In this document: one piece after another, positions 1 through 6,729 of the stretch
Position numbering within the stretch: the first letter of the stretch is position 1
How the letters are laid out: every line of letters begins with the position of its first letter
NCBI GenBank assembly: GCA_003485905.1
Contig: DNHK01000188.1
Span: 1 to 8,917, forward strand
Source: Gammaproteobacteria bacterium
Lineage (GTDB): Bacteria > Pseudomonadota > Gammaproteobacteria > Arenicellales > Arenicellaceae
Direction: 5' to 3'
DNA length: 8,917 bases
Notes under the pieces: model-generated
The model's database searches: none
Seen by the model: only the letters and a program-made list of their open reading frames with translations
Told to the model about the DNA's origin: nothing
Position numbers and translations under genes: made by a program

Positions 1-1
1 G

Positions 2-1261
2 ATTCAGGGACGCCGCTCAGACGTCGCGCGAAATGCCGAGCCCTTTCCATTCGATGTAAAGGAGATTGACGCGGTTATTTTAAGCCACGCTCACATAGAC
101 CATAGCGGGCGCCTACCTTTGCTGGTAAAACGTGGCTACCAAGGCCCCATCCACACCCACAATGCTTCGGCACACCTTTGTAATGTGTTGCTTCAGGATG
201 CAGCCCACCTACAAAGTTCAATTTCACGCCGAGAGCAGACTGAACCAATGTACTCGATTAAAGATTCAAAGCAGACGATAAGCCAATTGGTAGGTCACCG
301 TTACCGTGAAATATTTAACCCTACCCCAAATATTGAAGTCTGTTTTTACGACGCAGGTCACATCATGGGCTCCGCATCTATTTCGGTAACCTTTTTAGGC
401 AGTAAGCCGCATAAACGCTTACTATTTAGCGGCGATCTTGGGCAATACGACACACCTGTAATCAACGACCCCTCGGCACCCGACCAAGCTGACATAGTGT
501 TAATGGAAAGTACTTATGGAGGTCGGACTCACCGCAATCGAGACCAAACTGTACTTGAATTTGGTGAAATCATATCTTCCGCCGATCAAGCAGGTGGGAA
601 TATTGTAATGCCAGCTTTCGCGGTTGGAAGAAGCCAGGAAATTCTCTACCACCTTGGTTCAAATTATCAGCAATGGGGATTGGAAAACTGGCGTATATTT
701 CTTGATAGTCCAATGGCTATTCATGCTAGTGAAATATATTGGGATTACGAGCACCTGTACGATGATGATACTACTCGCTTGGTACCAAAATTTAATGAAA
801 TGCCTAAGCTCCCAAACCTACATTTAACCCGCACAGCGGGAGAATCAAGAGTCATCAATAAACTAACGTCACGAGCAATCATTATCGCTGGCAGTGGAAT
901 GTGTAATGGCGGGCGAATATTGCATCACCTTAAACAACGCTTGCCTGCGCAGAACAACCAAATCGTGTTTACCGGTTACCAAGCACGCGCATCGTTAGGG
1001 AGGAAAATTATTGAAGGTGACCGGTCAATAAAAATTCATGGGGAAGATATAAATGTATCAGCCAAAGTACATACTTTAGGAGGATGGTCGGCCCATGGCG
1101 ACCAACAAGACCTGCTACGGTGGTACAAAACAATCAAAAACAAACCGCCGGTTTACCTTGTGCACGGCGAGCCGGCATCTGGGAAAAAGCTGCAGAGCTA
1201 TTTTTACCAAACTACAAAAGACGTTTACTTAACTAAACCGGGTCAGAAAATAAACCTTTAA
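2..1261 (+). CDS. MBL-fold beta-CASP RNA metallo-hydrolase, 5'-truncated by window edge
   Basis: Reading frame 2 is open from the first bases to TAA at 1259-1261, giving 419 visible residues; the true start lies left of the window. The TTG at 119 is internal, because the metal-binding motif HAHIDH (86-103, visible residues 29-34) lies upstream of it in the same frame. Further metallo-beta-lactamase ligands follow: His120 in DAGHIMGSA and Asp145 in FSGDLG. Beta-CASP signatures come next: motif A Glu169 in ESTYGG, motif B His365 in WSAHGD and motif C His388 in LVHGE, the last inside the C-terminal RMMBL segment. The order matches the CPSF73/RNase J-like superfamily, whose bacterial short forms run about 450-470 residues, so roughly 40-50 residues are missing. 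Family knowledge suggests a two-zinc cytoplasmic RNA endo/exonuclease; the actual substrate cannot be read from sequence. All catalytic positions seen are intact. No hairpin terminator follows the gene. Confidence 0.93.
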   Translation: MQGRRSDVARNAEPFPFDVKEIDAVILSHAHIDHSGRLPLLVKRGYQGPIHTHNASAHLCNVLLQDAAHLQSSISRREQTEPMYSIKDSKQTISQLVGHRYREIFNPTPNIEVCFYDAGHIMGSASISVTFLGSKPHKRLLFSGDLGQYDTPVINDPSAPDQADIVLMESTYGGRTHRNRDQTVLEFGEIISSADQAGGNIVMPAFAVGRSQEILYHLGSNYQQWGLENWRIFLDSPMAIHASEIYWDYEHLYDDDTTRLVPKFNEMPKLPNLHLTRTAGESRVINKLTSRAIIIAGSGMCNGGRILHHLKQRLPAQNNQIVFTGYQARASLGRKIIEGDRSIKIHGEDINVSAKVHTLGGWSAHGDQQDLLRWYKTIKNKPPVYLVHGEPASGKKLQSYFYQTTKDVYLTKPGQKINL

Positions 1262-1387
1262 CTATTAGAGAAATAAAATGCCCTTTAGTCCTAGCCTACC
1301 CCCCGCCCAATAAAAACGAGCTTAGCGACCAATTATGCGATCTTCTGTCGATAATTATTGAGCCTCTTATGGACGAATGTGTAACAG

Positions 1388-1666
1388 TTAGTCCTCACTC
1401 AATTCTTCCGCCATGCCCTCTGATTTTATTTCAGCCATACTGCCCATTTCATCAGCGGCGTTCACCGCATCAGCCGCCCCTTCCGTTACCGCATTTACAG
1501 CGTTAATTGCTGAAGTTTTAACAGACAGCATAGCGATATCGATCTCAGACTGTTGATGTGAATCGTTGAACAATCCGGTGAAAATCACGATACCGGCAAT
1601 AATAATAAATATAGCTATAAGGTAATGAATAACTTTCATATATGGTGCACCAGCTCGGATCGACAT
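1388..1666 (-). CDS. Small hypothetical membrane-anchored protein with Ala-rich acidic tail
   Basis: I do not recognise this 92-residue protein. It has one strongly hydrophobic segment (about residues 13-32, LIAIFIIIAGIVIF and flanks). A soluble tail follows, rich in Ala, Asn, Glu and Asp, with a repetitive stretch (AINAVNAV, GAADAVNAADE) that would form an acidic helix. The layout suggests a bitopic inner-membrane protein with its tail probably in the periplasm, which is inference. The start is uncertain. The ATG at 1664-1666 has only a weak GAAG four bases upstream. The ATG at 1637-1639 (residue 10, MKVIHYLIAIF) would put the membrane segment nearer the N terminus and has a weak GGTG eight bases upstream. 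It converges with the upstream MBL-fold gene without a visible terminator. The coherent membrane-plus-amphipathic design argues for a real gene, but no family supports it. Confidence 0.55.
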   Translation of the reverse strand: MSIRAGAPYMKVIHYLIAIFIIIAGIVIFTGLFNDSHQQSEIDIAMLSVKTSAINAVNAVTEGAADAVNAADEMGSMAEIKSEGMAEELSED

Positions 1667-2117
1667 TTAACTTCAAATAAACACGTTGTCGGCATAATAT
1701 TCGTCATGGTTTCTGGCATTGAGTAAAATACGAAATTTATTCACCTTTAACGTTTATTTCCAACTGATTTTATATAATTACATTGTTCCATATATAAGGT
1801 ACATATAATAAAAACCTAAGCTGCTATCTAAATCTTGAACCATTATTTACCACAAATACCACGCTCATCGGAGCATTGAGCTGTAAATAATTTGTCATTT
1901 AGTTTGCGCCTAAACATTGATTGTAGTATACCGTCCGCCTGAATTTTTTCAGCGCATCGAATTTGAACGTCGATTTACCGAAGCGCACTATTTTTTGTTT
2001 AATATTTCAAACATTTAGCATCCGCTCAGCAGAGACAATAACAGCAAAACCGCTAACCTCGATGCTAGCAATACGAACACCAAACTACACCCAAACGATT
2101 GAAGGGGACAAATTAAA
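1667..2117. other. 451-base non-coding region upstream of dksA
   Basis: No plausible coding frame on either strand. The left half (about 1735-1815) is very AT-rich and holds several TATA-like stretches, such as TATAAT at 1773-1778, none with a convincing -35 partner. The right half carries the candidate dksA promoter, a small nested inverted repeat (1952-1986) and the dksA ribosome binding site. It separates two divergently transcribed genes, so it should hold promoters for both. Confidence 0.7.
1974..2003 (+). promoter_or_regulatory. Candidate sigma-70 promoter for dksA
   Basis: TTTACC (1974-1979) and TTTAAT (1998-2003) are separated by 18 bases. They match the -35 consensus at 4 of 6 and the -10 consensus at 5 of 6 positions. 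Transcription would start near 2010 and leave a leader of about 108 bases. A rival pair, TTGAAC (1963-1968) with CACTAT 17 bases later, is weaker at the -10. AT-rich DNA yields such matches by chance, so confidence is low. Confidence 0.3.
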
Positions 2118-2546
2118 ATGGCGATAGCAGAAGACAAAATGATTCACGGCATTACACCGTATAACGCCAAAAAATCCGAAGAGTACATGAATGAAAAGCA
2201 GTGTGATCACTTTCGCGCTATTCTAGGGGCATGGCGCAAAACACTGGTTGATGATATTTCACGAACTTTGCATACCATACAAGATGAGAACATAAACCAT
2301 CCTGACCCAAACGACCGTGCGAGCCAGGAGACCGACATGTCTCTGGAACTTCGTAATCGCGACCGAGAGCGTAAGTTACTTAAAAAAATCGACGAAACTA
2401 TTGTCAGAATCGATGACAATGATTACGGATGGTGTGAGAGGTGCGGCGTAGAAATTGGAATAAGACGGCTAGAAGCTCGCCCGACAGCAGAACAATGCGT
2501 TGACTGTAAAACGCTTAACGAAATAAAAGAGCGTCAAATGGGCTAG
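2118..2546 (+). CDS. dksA: RNA polymerase-binding transcription factor DksA
   Basis: This 142-residue protein has the DksA plan: an N-terminal helix, a long coiled coil (about residues 28-100) and a C-terminal zinc finger. The coil tip carries DPNDRAS, with Asp63, Asp66 and Ala68 in the places of E. coli Asp71, Asp74 and Ala76, which act in the RNA polymerase secondary channel. Four zinc cysteines are present (C106, C109, C127, C130; CERC and CVDC), so this is the canonical zinc-bound form rather than a cysteine-poor paralogue. From family knowledge, it binds RNA polymerase in the cytoplasm and, with ppGpp, represses stable-RNA promoters and activates amino-acid biosynthesis promoters. The ATG is set by a strong AGGGGA (2103-2108), nine bases upstream. 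The gene appears monocistronic, ending at the terminator at 2566-2605. It is slightly shorter than the E. coli protein (151 residues), with no missing functional part. Confidence 0.96.
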   Translation: MAIAEDKMIHGITPYNAKKSEEYMNEKQCDHFRAILGAWRKTLVDDISRTLHTIQDENINHPDPNDRASQETDMSLELRNRDRERKLLKKIDETIVRIDDNDYGWCERCGVEIGIRRLEARPTAEQCVDCKTLNEIKERQMG

Positions 2547-2565
2547 TTTTTACTCAGCATTGCAC

Positions 2566-2605
2566 AAAAAAAGCCCGCAAACTGAAAAGTATTGCGGGCT
2601 TTTTT
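2566..2605. terminator. Bidirectional intrinsic terminator between dksA and surA
   Basis: AAGCCCGCAA (2571-2580) pairs perfectly with TTGCGGGCTT (2592-2601) around an 11-base loop. The stem is flanked by an A-run on the left (2565-2570) and a T-run on the right (2602-2605). Read on plus it ends dksA, 20 bases after its stop. Read on minus it has a GC-rich stem followed by seven T and would end the lptD-surA transcript about 90 bases after the surA stop. One element therefore appears to serve both convergent units. Confidence 0.92.
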
Positions 2606-2694
2606 ATAAGCAGATATTTTTACTTTAAGCTACATTCCCTTAAACACCCATGTGATCGAAACATATCGATAACCCAGCATTTTGCCCCCCTTTA

Positions 2695-4026
2695 TTAGGG
2701 CTCATATACTTCCACATAGGCTTCATCACGAATTTCTCTGACCCACTCTGCATAGTCAGCATCAGACTTCCTGTTCCTAAGTTGTTCTGCTGCCTGCCTG
2801 CGAACTAGCAAATCGCCCACCTCTTCATCTTTTCGTTCCAAAACCTGAATTAAATGCACTCCGAACTGAGAATCTACAGGATCAGACAATTCATTTATCT
2901 GCAAAGCGTTCATGGCTCTCTCAAACGGCGCCACCGTCTCACCCGGTGACAACCAACCCAGTTCTCCCCCCTGCGTCGCAGAAACAGCGTCATCCGACAT
3001 AGCCTCGGCGATCTGTGCAAAGTCTTCACCTCCATTAACTCGCGACTTAACAGACTCTAGTTGCAGCTTTGCCTGTTCACGGGCAATTGGGTTTTCCGCC
3101 GAAATCAATATATGACGTGCACGAGATTTAGTAATCGTCTCAGTCGTAATCCCCCTCTTTTCCTCCAAAGTTAATATGTGCAAGCCATTCTGGCTTCGCA
3201 ACACATCGGTAACCTGTCCTGGCATCATTCCACTTAAAGCCTCTACAAATAAAGATGGAAGCTGACCGAGCTTACGCCAACCTAAACTCCCACCTTCCAA
3301 AGCATCAGGGGCATTTGAATAAGTAACGGCCGCCTCCGCAAATGACAAGCCTGAACGAATCTGTCGAACAACATCTTCAGCCAGCCGATCAATCGAACTC
3401 AGTTGATCGTTTGTTGCTTCCTCAGGAAATGAAATCAGAATATGTCGCAGCAGATACTCTCCTTCAAGATCGCGGCCGCCGAGTTGAGTCAACAATTCAT
3501 CGACCTCATCTGGTGATACTCGAACCCGACTCGTTACACGAGCCTCAACCACTTGTCTAATCGTCATTTGTCTGCGCAGGTCAGCTATGAACGAATTAAT
3601 CGACATGCCCCCACTGCGTAAATCTGCCTCCAATTGCTCCACGGTGACATTATTCGATTCGGCTATCTGCCCTGCCGCTGCCCAGACCTGTTCATCCGTA
3701 ATCTCAAGACCCATTCGCTCACCTAGCTGCAGCTGGAGCGATTCAATAACCAGACGCTCCATAAGTTGTTCGCGAAGTAACTCTTCAGGTGGCATCGGCA
3801 AACTTTCATCGCCATTTCGAGCTGTCTCAAGCTCAACCCTCAACGCGCCAATACGAGAGTCGAATTCACCTTTTGTTATAACATCATCATTTACTACCGC
3901 GACCACGCGGTCAATTTCACGTAGCTCTTCCTGTACATCTTGGGCGAAAACAGAGCTAGGCAACAAAGCCAACACCACCGTTATTGTCATTGTCGACAAT
4001 AACAATATAGAAGATCGCATAATCAT
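2695..4026 (-). CDS. surA: Periplasmic chaperone / peptidyl-prolyl isomerase SurA
   Basis: SurA carries unfolded outer-membrane proteins through the periplasm to the BAM complex; LptD, encoded just upstream, is a classic client. From the ATG at 4024-4026 the protein has 443 residues. It contains a signal peptide (hydrophobic core then SSVFA, cleavage near residue 28), a SurA N-terminal chaperone domain (about 33-180, including VVAVVNDDVITKGEFDSR), two parvulin domains (about 190-290 and 301-400) and a C-terminal helix. Each parvulin domain shows the RHILIS strand and a GGSLGW or GGELGW turn. The start is ambiguous: in-frame ATGs also occur at 4060-4062 (455 residues) and 4018-4020, and none has a clear Shine-Dalgarno site. 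I chose 4026 because it gives a compact signal peptide and a length near that of known SurA (about 430). It is the last gene of the lptD-surA unit and is not followed by the pdxA-rsmA-apaGH genes that trail it in E. coli. Confidence 0.95.
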   Translation of the reverse strand: MIMRSSILLLSTMTITVVLALLPSSVFAQDVQEELREIDRVVAVVNDDVITKGEFDSRIGALRVELETARNGDESLPMPPEELLREQLMERLVIESLQLQLGERMGLEITDEQVWAAAGQIAESNNVTVEQLEADLRSGGMSINSFIADLRRQMTIRQVVEARVTSRVRVSPDEVDELLTQLGGRDLEGEYLLRHILISFPEEATNDQLSSIDRLAEDVVRQIRSGLSFAEAAVTYSNAPDALEGGSLGWRKLGQLPSLFVEALSGMMPGQVTDVLRSQNGLHILTLEEKRGITTETITKSRARHILISAENPIAREQAKLQLESVKSRVNGGEDFAQIAEAMSDDAVSATQGGELGWLSPGETVAPFERAMNALQINELSDPVDSQFGVHLIQVLERKDEEVGDLLVRRQAAEQLRNRKSDADYAEWVREIRDEAYVEVYEP

Positions 4027-4080
4027 AAAAGTACCGGAACTTCGAATTAAATGATAAATCATAAAAACTAACAGGAATAA

Positions 4081-4100
4081 AGGGGTCTAAAATTACCCCT
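4081..4100 (-). promoter_or_regulatory. Hairpin between lptD and surA, possible attenuator
   Basis: AGGGGT (4081-4086) and ACCCCT (4095-4100) form a perfect 6-bp stem with an 8-base loop. It lies eight bases after the lptD stop on the minus strand. The following bases read TTTATT, a short and interrupted U-tract. It could be a weak terminator or an RNA-stability element that lowers surA relative to lptD. The short stem makes chance a real alternative. Confidence 0.3.
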
Positions 4101-4108
4101 CTGTAAGG

Positions 4109-6475
4109 CTACAGTCCAGAGCGAATACGCGCTAATCCCGTTAATTCAAACTCAGCAAGAAATGACTGACGATCATTACTAGTCGACCGAACACGGTTTT
4201 GATAAAACAACCGTAAACGCCAGCAACAGCCGTTATATTCAAACCCAACTTCTGTCTCTAGGTTTTCTTCATCACGTATTGAAAAGCGGTCATTTCCAAA
4301 TACAGTCCAACGTTCCGTTATAGGTAATTGCGCCCGAACATCAATTTGTTCTATTGAATTGTCTGTGTATCGATAACCGACCCCTAAAAAGCGACCACCA
4401 TCATTATAATTAAAGTCGAATTGAGCTTGACGCACATTGCTCGCGTCAGTGTTCCATTGTACGTAAGCATAGGCAGAAATATTATCACCTAGCTGAGTGT
4501 GAACCTCACCCAGCACATCCGCAATGCCATCCGTATTGTCTTCTCTAGCGAATGGAAGCCCGGTTCTGGAATCTATCCCCTCTAGGCCCTTACGGTCTTT
4601 GAGAAACACAACTGTACCAAGGCTGGCTTTAAGCAAACGATCACCAGTTTCAGAGTCATCGATTCGGCTAGTCAACGCAAAGGTTACCTGATTGGTATCG
4701 CCGACTCGGTCAGCGCCGTAAAATCGGTTTGCTCTATAAATTTCACCAAAATTATTGTAAGTGATCTCAGAAGAATCAAACAAAGGTAAAGCGGACTGAT
4801 CTACTTCAGGTGCATACGCATAAAAGGCTCTTGGTTCCAAAGTTTGAATAGCATCCCGGCCAAACCAACGAGCTCTACGTTCAAAAAACAATCCCGCATC
4901 CAACGAAAATACCGGCGCTGTTCGGCTTGGACTCGTATCATTTAACTCAGAAAATGGAGTAAATCCCGCAGGAATTTCCACCTCCCCCATTGCATTCACA
5001 AACGCATCAGAGGTGTTTATCAGAAAATTATCACCATCTATATTGTACTGGGTATGGCGAACTTCCACGCGCGGCTTAAAGAACCCCCACGTGTTTTCGA
5101 GCGGTAATTCAAGAAAAGGAGTCGCATCCAATCGCTGAGTATTAAGGAATGACTCATGCGAAAACTCAACGAAAGAACCGCGCAAACCGTATTCAATGTC
5201 TAGTGGGCCTTCGTCAAAATTAGTTGAGATCGTAACTTCAGGTAAGCGCTCGTAAGGTTCGGTAAACCCTGTATCAACTGCCTTATACTGGAATGCCCGT
5301 ACGCCAACATTTAACCAATCACCGCGATAGTTTAGTGATGCCTGCCGATCAACAAAAAATACTGAATAAAAATCGACATCGTTGTAAAAATCGTTGTAAT
5401 ACTCCGTATCTGAGAGATCATTGTACACACCTCTCAAATTCCAATTGTCACCAAACCTTTGCTGGTGCTCAAATTTCACCAAAAATCGATCCTCTCCATT
5501 AAACTCGTCGTCGCCGGGCAAAAATTCCCCGTTAAATTGGCCTTGAACTTTTTCGCCCATATAACGCACCTCACCTTTAAGCTGTGCGCCCCGTTCGGTG
5601 TACCAAGTTGGCGTTATCGTTGCGTCCATCTGCTCATGAATATTCCAGTACCAAGGAATACCAAATACAAATCCATTGTCCGTCTGGGATCCAAATTCAG
5701 GAAACAGCACACCGGTCTTGCGTTTGTCGTTGATTGGAAAACTCAGCGCCGGGAAATAAAAAATCGGAACTCCCTTAAACCTTACTCCTAAGTTCTTGGC
5801 AACACCGCGGCCCGTATTTTGATCCAACTCCAGCTCAGATGCAGACAACATGACATCGTCCTGCCCTTCAGCACAAGTGGTATAAACAACTTTTCTCAAT
5901 CGAGTTACGCCAGCACCCTCTAGGAAAACCTGTTCCGCAGAACCTCGTGCCTGTACCGCGACTGACTCGGTGTCATCATTGATACCATTTCGCGCGGCCA
6001 TTTTAAACTCTGATTTACCGGCTTCCCCTATCTGGGTCGGGACTTGTACTTTCAATGAATCTGTTTGCAACCAATCACCAGCGGGGGAACGCCATGCAAC
6101 ATCTCCAGACCCTTCAATTTCATCTGTCGACCGGTTATATCTCAGCTCATCACCCGTCAAACGCTGTCGACCCTGCACTAACTCCGCATTGCCGCGCAAT
6201 AACACGACACCGTCTCCAATTGATTCTACTTCGTCGCCTTCAAGTGAAATCGGAAGCTGACCATTTTCGCCAGGCTCCAAATCCGAATTTGGGAACGGAA
6301 TAACGTCGGGCTCACAATTACAATTTGCACCACTTGTGTCGCATGCAGCGTTGGCAGACTGCCATGCTGAACCTAACAATAACGCAAATACTGTGGCAAG
6401 GAGTTTTGGCAACCCGCCCACTTTTGGTTTTGTTTTTAGTTTCCAACGAGTATTTCGAGACATGGCTAACGGCAT
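4109..6475 (-). CDS. lptD: LPS-assembly outer-membrane protein LptD
   Basis: LptD, plugged by LptE, forms the outer-membrane barrel that inserts lipopolysaccharide into the outer leaflet. This copy has 788 residues (E. coli 784). It shows a signal peptide (basic start, core LLATVFALLLG, cleavage near ANA at 43), an OstA/LptA-like periplasmic jellyroll (about 85-200), then the long barrel domain. The barrel-entry signature is present: VPIFYFPALSFPI followed by KRKTGVLFPEFG (about 234-262). The disulfide cysteines are recognisable: Cys201 and the adjacent pair Cys750-Cys751 correspond to E. coli C173, C724 and C725. The N terminus has Cys45, Cys52 and Cys54 where E. coli has one, Cys31. The ATG at 6473-6475 is fixed by GAGGA (6483-6487) seven bases upstream; the next ATG (residue 5) lacks one. 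It is first in the lptD-surA unit and divergent from murU. Confidence 0.97.
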   Translation of the reverse strand: MPLAMSRNTRWKLKTKPKVGGLPKLLATVFALLLGSAWQSANAACDTSGANCNCEPDVIPFPNSDLEPGENGQLPISLEGDEVESIGDGVVLLRGNAELVQGRQRLTGDELRYNRSTDEIEGSGDVAWRSPAGDWLQTDSLKVQVPTQIGEAGKSEFKMAARNGINDDTESVAVQARGSAEQVFLEGAGVTRLRKVVYTTCAEGQDDVMLSASELELDQNTGRGVAKNLGVRFKGVPIFYFPALSFPINDKRKTGVLFPEFGSQTDNGFVFGIPWYWNIHEQMDATITPTWYTERGAQLKGEVRYMGEKVQGQFNGEFLPGDDEFNGEDRFLVKFEHQQRFGDNWNLRGVYNDLSDTEYYNDFYNDVDFYSVFFVDRQASLNYRGDWLNVGVRAFQYKAVDTGFTEPYERLPEVTISTNFDEGPLDIEYGLRGSFVEFSHESFLNTQRLDATPFLELPLENTWGFFKPRVEVRHTQYNIDGDNFLINTSDAFVNAMGEVEIPAGFTPFSELNDTSPSRTAPVFSLDAGLFFERRARWFGRDAIQTLEPRAFYAYAPEVDQSALPLFDSSEITYNNFGEIYRANRFYGADRVGDTNQVTFALTSRIDDSETGDRLLKASLGTVVFLKDRKGLEGIDSRTGLPFAREDNTDGIADVLGEVHTQLGDNISAYAYVQWNTDASNVRQAQFDFNYNDGGRFLGVGYRYTDNSIEQIDVRAQLPITERWTVFGNDRFSIRDEENLETEVGFEYNGCCWRLRLFYQNRVRSTSNDRQSFLAEFELTGLARIRSGL

Positions 6476-6482
6476 TGGTTAT

Positions 6483-6487
6483 TCCTC
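6483..6487 (-). promoter_or_regulatory. Ribosome binding site that fixes the lptD start
   Basis: On the minus strand GAGGA lies seven bases before the ATG at 6473-6475. This favours that codon over the in-frame ATG four codons later. Confidence 0.75.
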
Positions 6488-6552
6488 AAGAGTATTCAAA
6501 ACACTTTACGGTCGTAAGGACAGGCGACGATAAAGGTAAAATGTTTATCCTT

Positions 6553-6580
6553 TTCACAAATGTCGCTCTATACATATAGA
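6553..6580 (+). promoter_or_regulatory. Candidate promoter for murU, facing the lptD promoter
   Basis: TTCACA (6553-6558) and TATAGA (6575-6580) are 16 bases apart on the plus strand, matching consensus at 5 of 6 and 4 of 6. Transcription would start near 6587, leaving a leader of about 143 bases before the murU ATG. It points at the lptD promoter, so the two would overlap and compete. No better plus-strand promoter was seen closer to murU. Confidence 0.35.
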
Positions 6581-6584
6581 CCCG

Positions 6585-6612
6585 ATTATATGAGGTATAC
6601 GCTTTCTGTGAA
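6585..6612 (-). promoter_or_regulatory. Sigma-70 type promoter for lptD-surA
   Basis: On the minus strand TTCACA (6607-6612, 5 of 6 matches to the -35 consensus) and a perfect TATAAT (6585-6590) are 16 bases apart. Transcription would start near 6578 and give lptD a leader of about 100 bases. I found no sigma-E style GGAACTT element, although the E. coli lptD gene has a sigma-E promoter. Confidence 0.6.
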
Positions 6613-6729
6613 ACGGCTACACGCCAATCATTAACACTATTTTTAAAGTAAATTCACCACCGCTTTAAGCAAATCAGCACAGATGATATCTTCCAAACTT
6701 CAATAACAGGCTCAATATACGCTATTTAC

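Noticed and set aside
624..827. 67-codon frame inside the MBL-fold gene
   Set aside because: Out-of-frame overlap with a conserved catalytic gene; composition is that of a shifted reading frame.
119..1261. A complete gene starting at TTG 119
   Set aside because: The same frame is open back to base 2 and holds the essential HAHIDH motif upstream, so 119 is internal and the gene is truncated by the window edge.
1773..1778. TATAAT in the AT-rich region before dksA
   Set aside because: No acceptable -35 at 16-18 bases and it is over 340 bases from dksA; a chance match in AT-rich DNA is likely.
2207..2419. 70-codon frame antisense to dksA
   Set aside because: Shadow of the dksA coiled coil, Ser/Arg-rich with no support.
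3342..4054. Plus-strand open frames opposite surA
   Set aside because: Ser/Thr-rich shadows of the surA codons with no motif and no ribosome binding site.
6339..6380. Possible lipobox before Cys45 of LptD
   Set aside because: The residues before the cysteine are NAA rather than an L-A/S-G/A lipobox, and LptD is a barrel protein, not a lipoprotein.
5293..6579. Several plus-strand open frames opposite lptD and its upstream region
   Set aside because: They lie antisense to the well-supported lptD frame and show no domain-like sequence.
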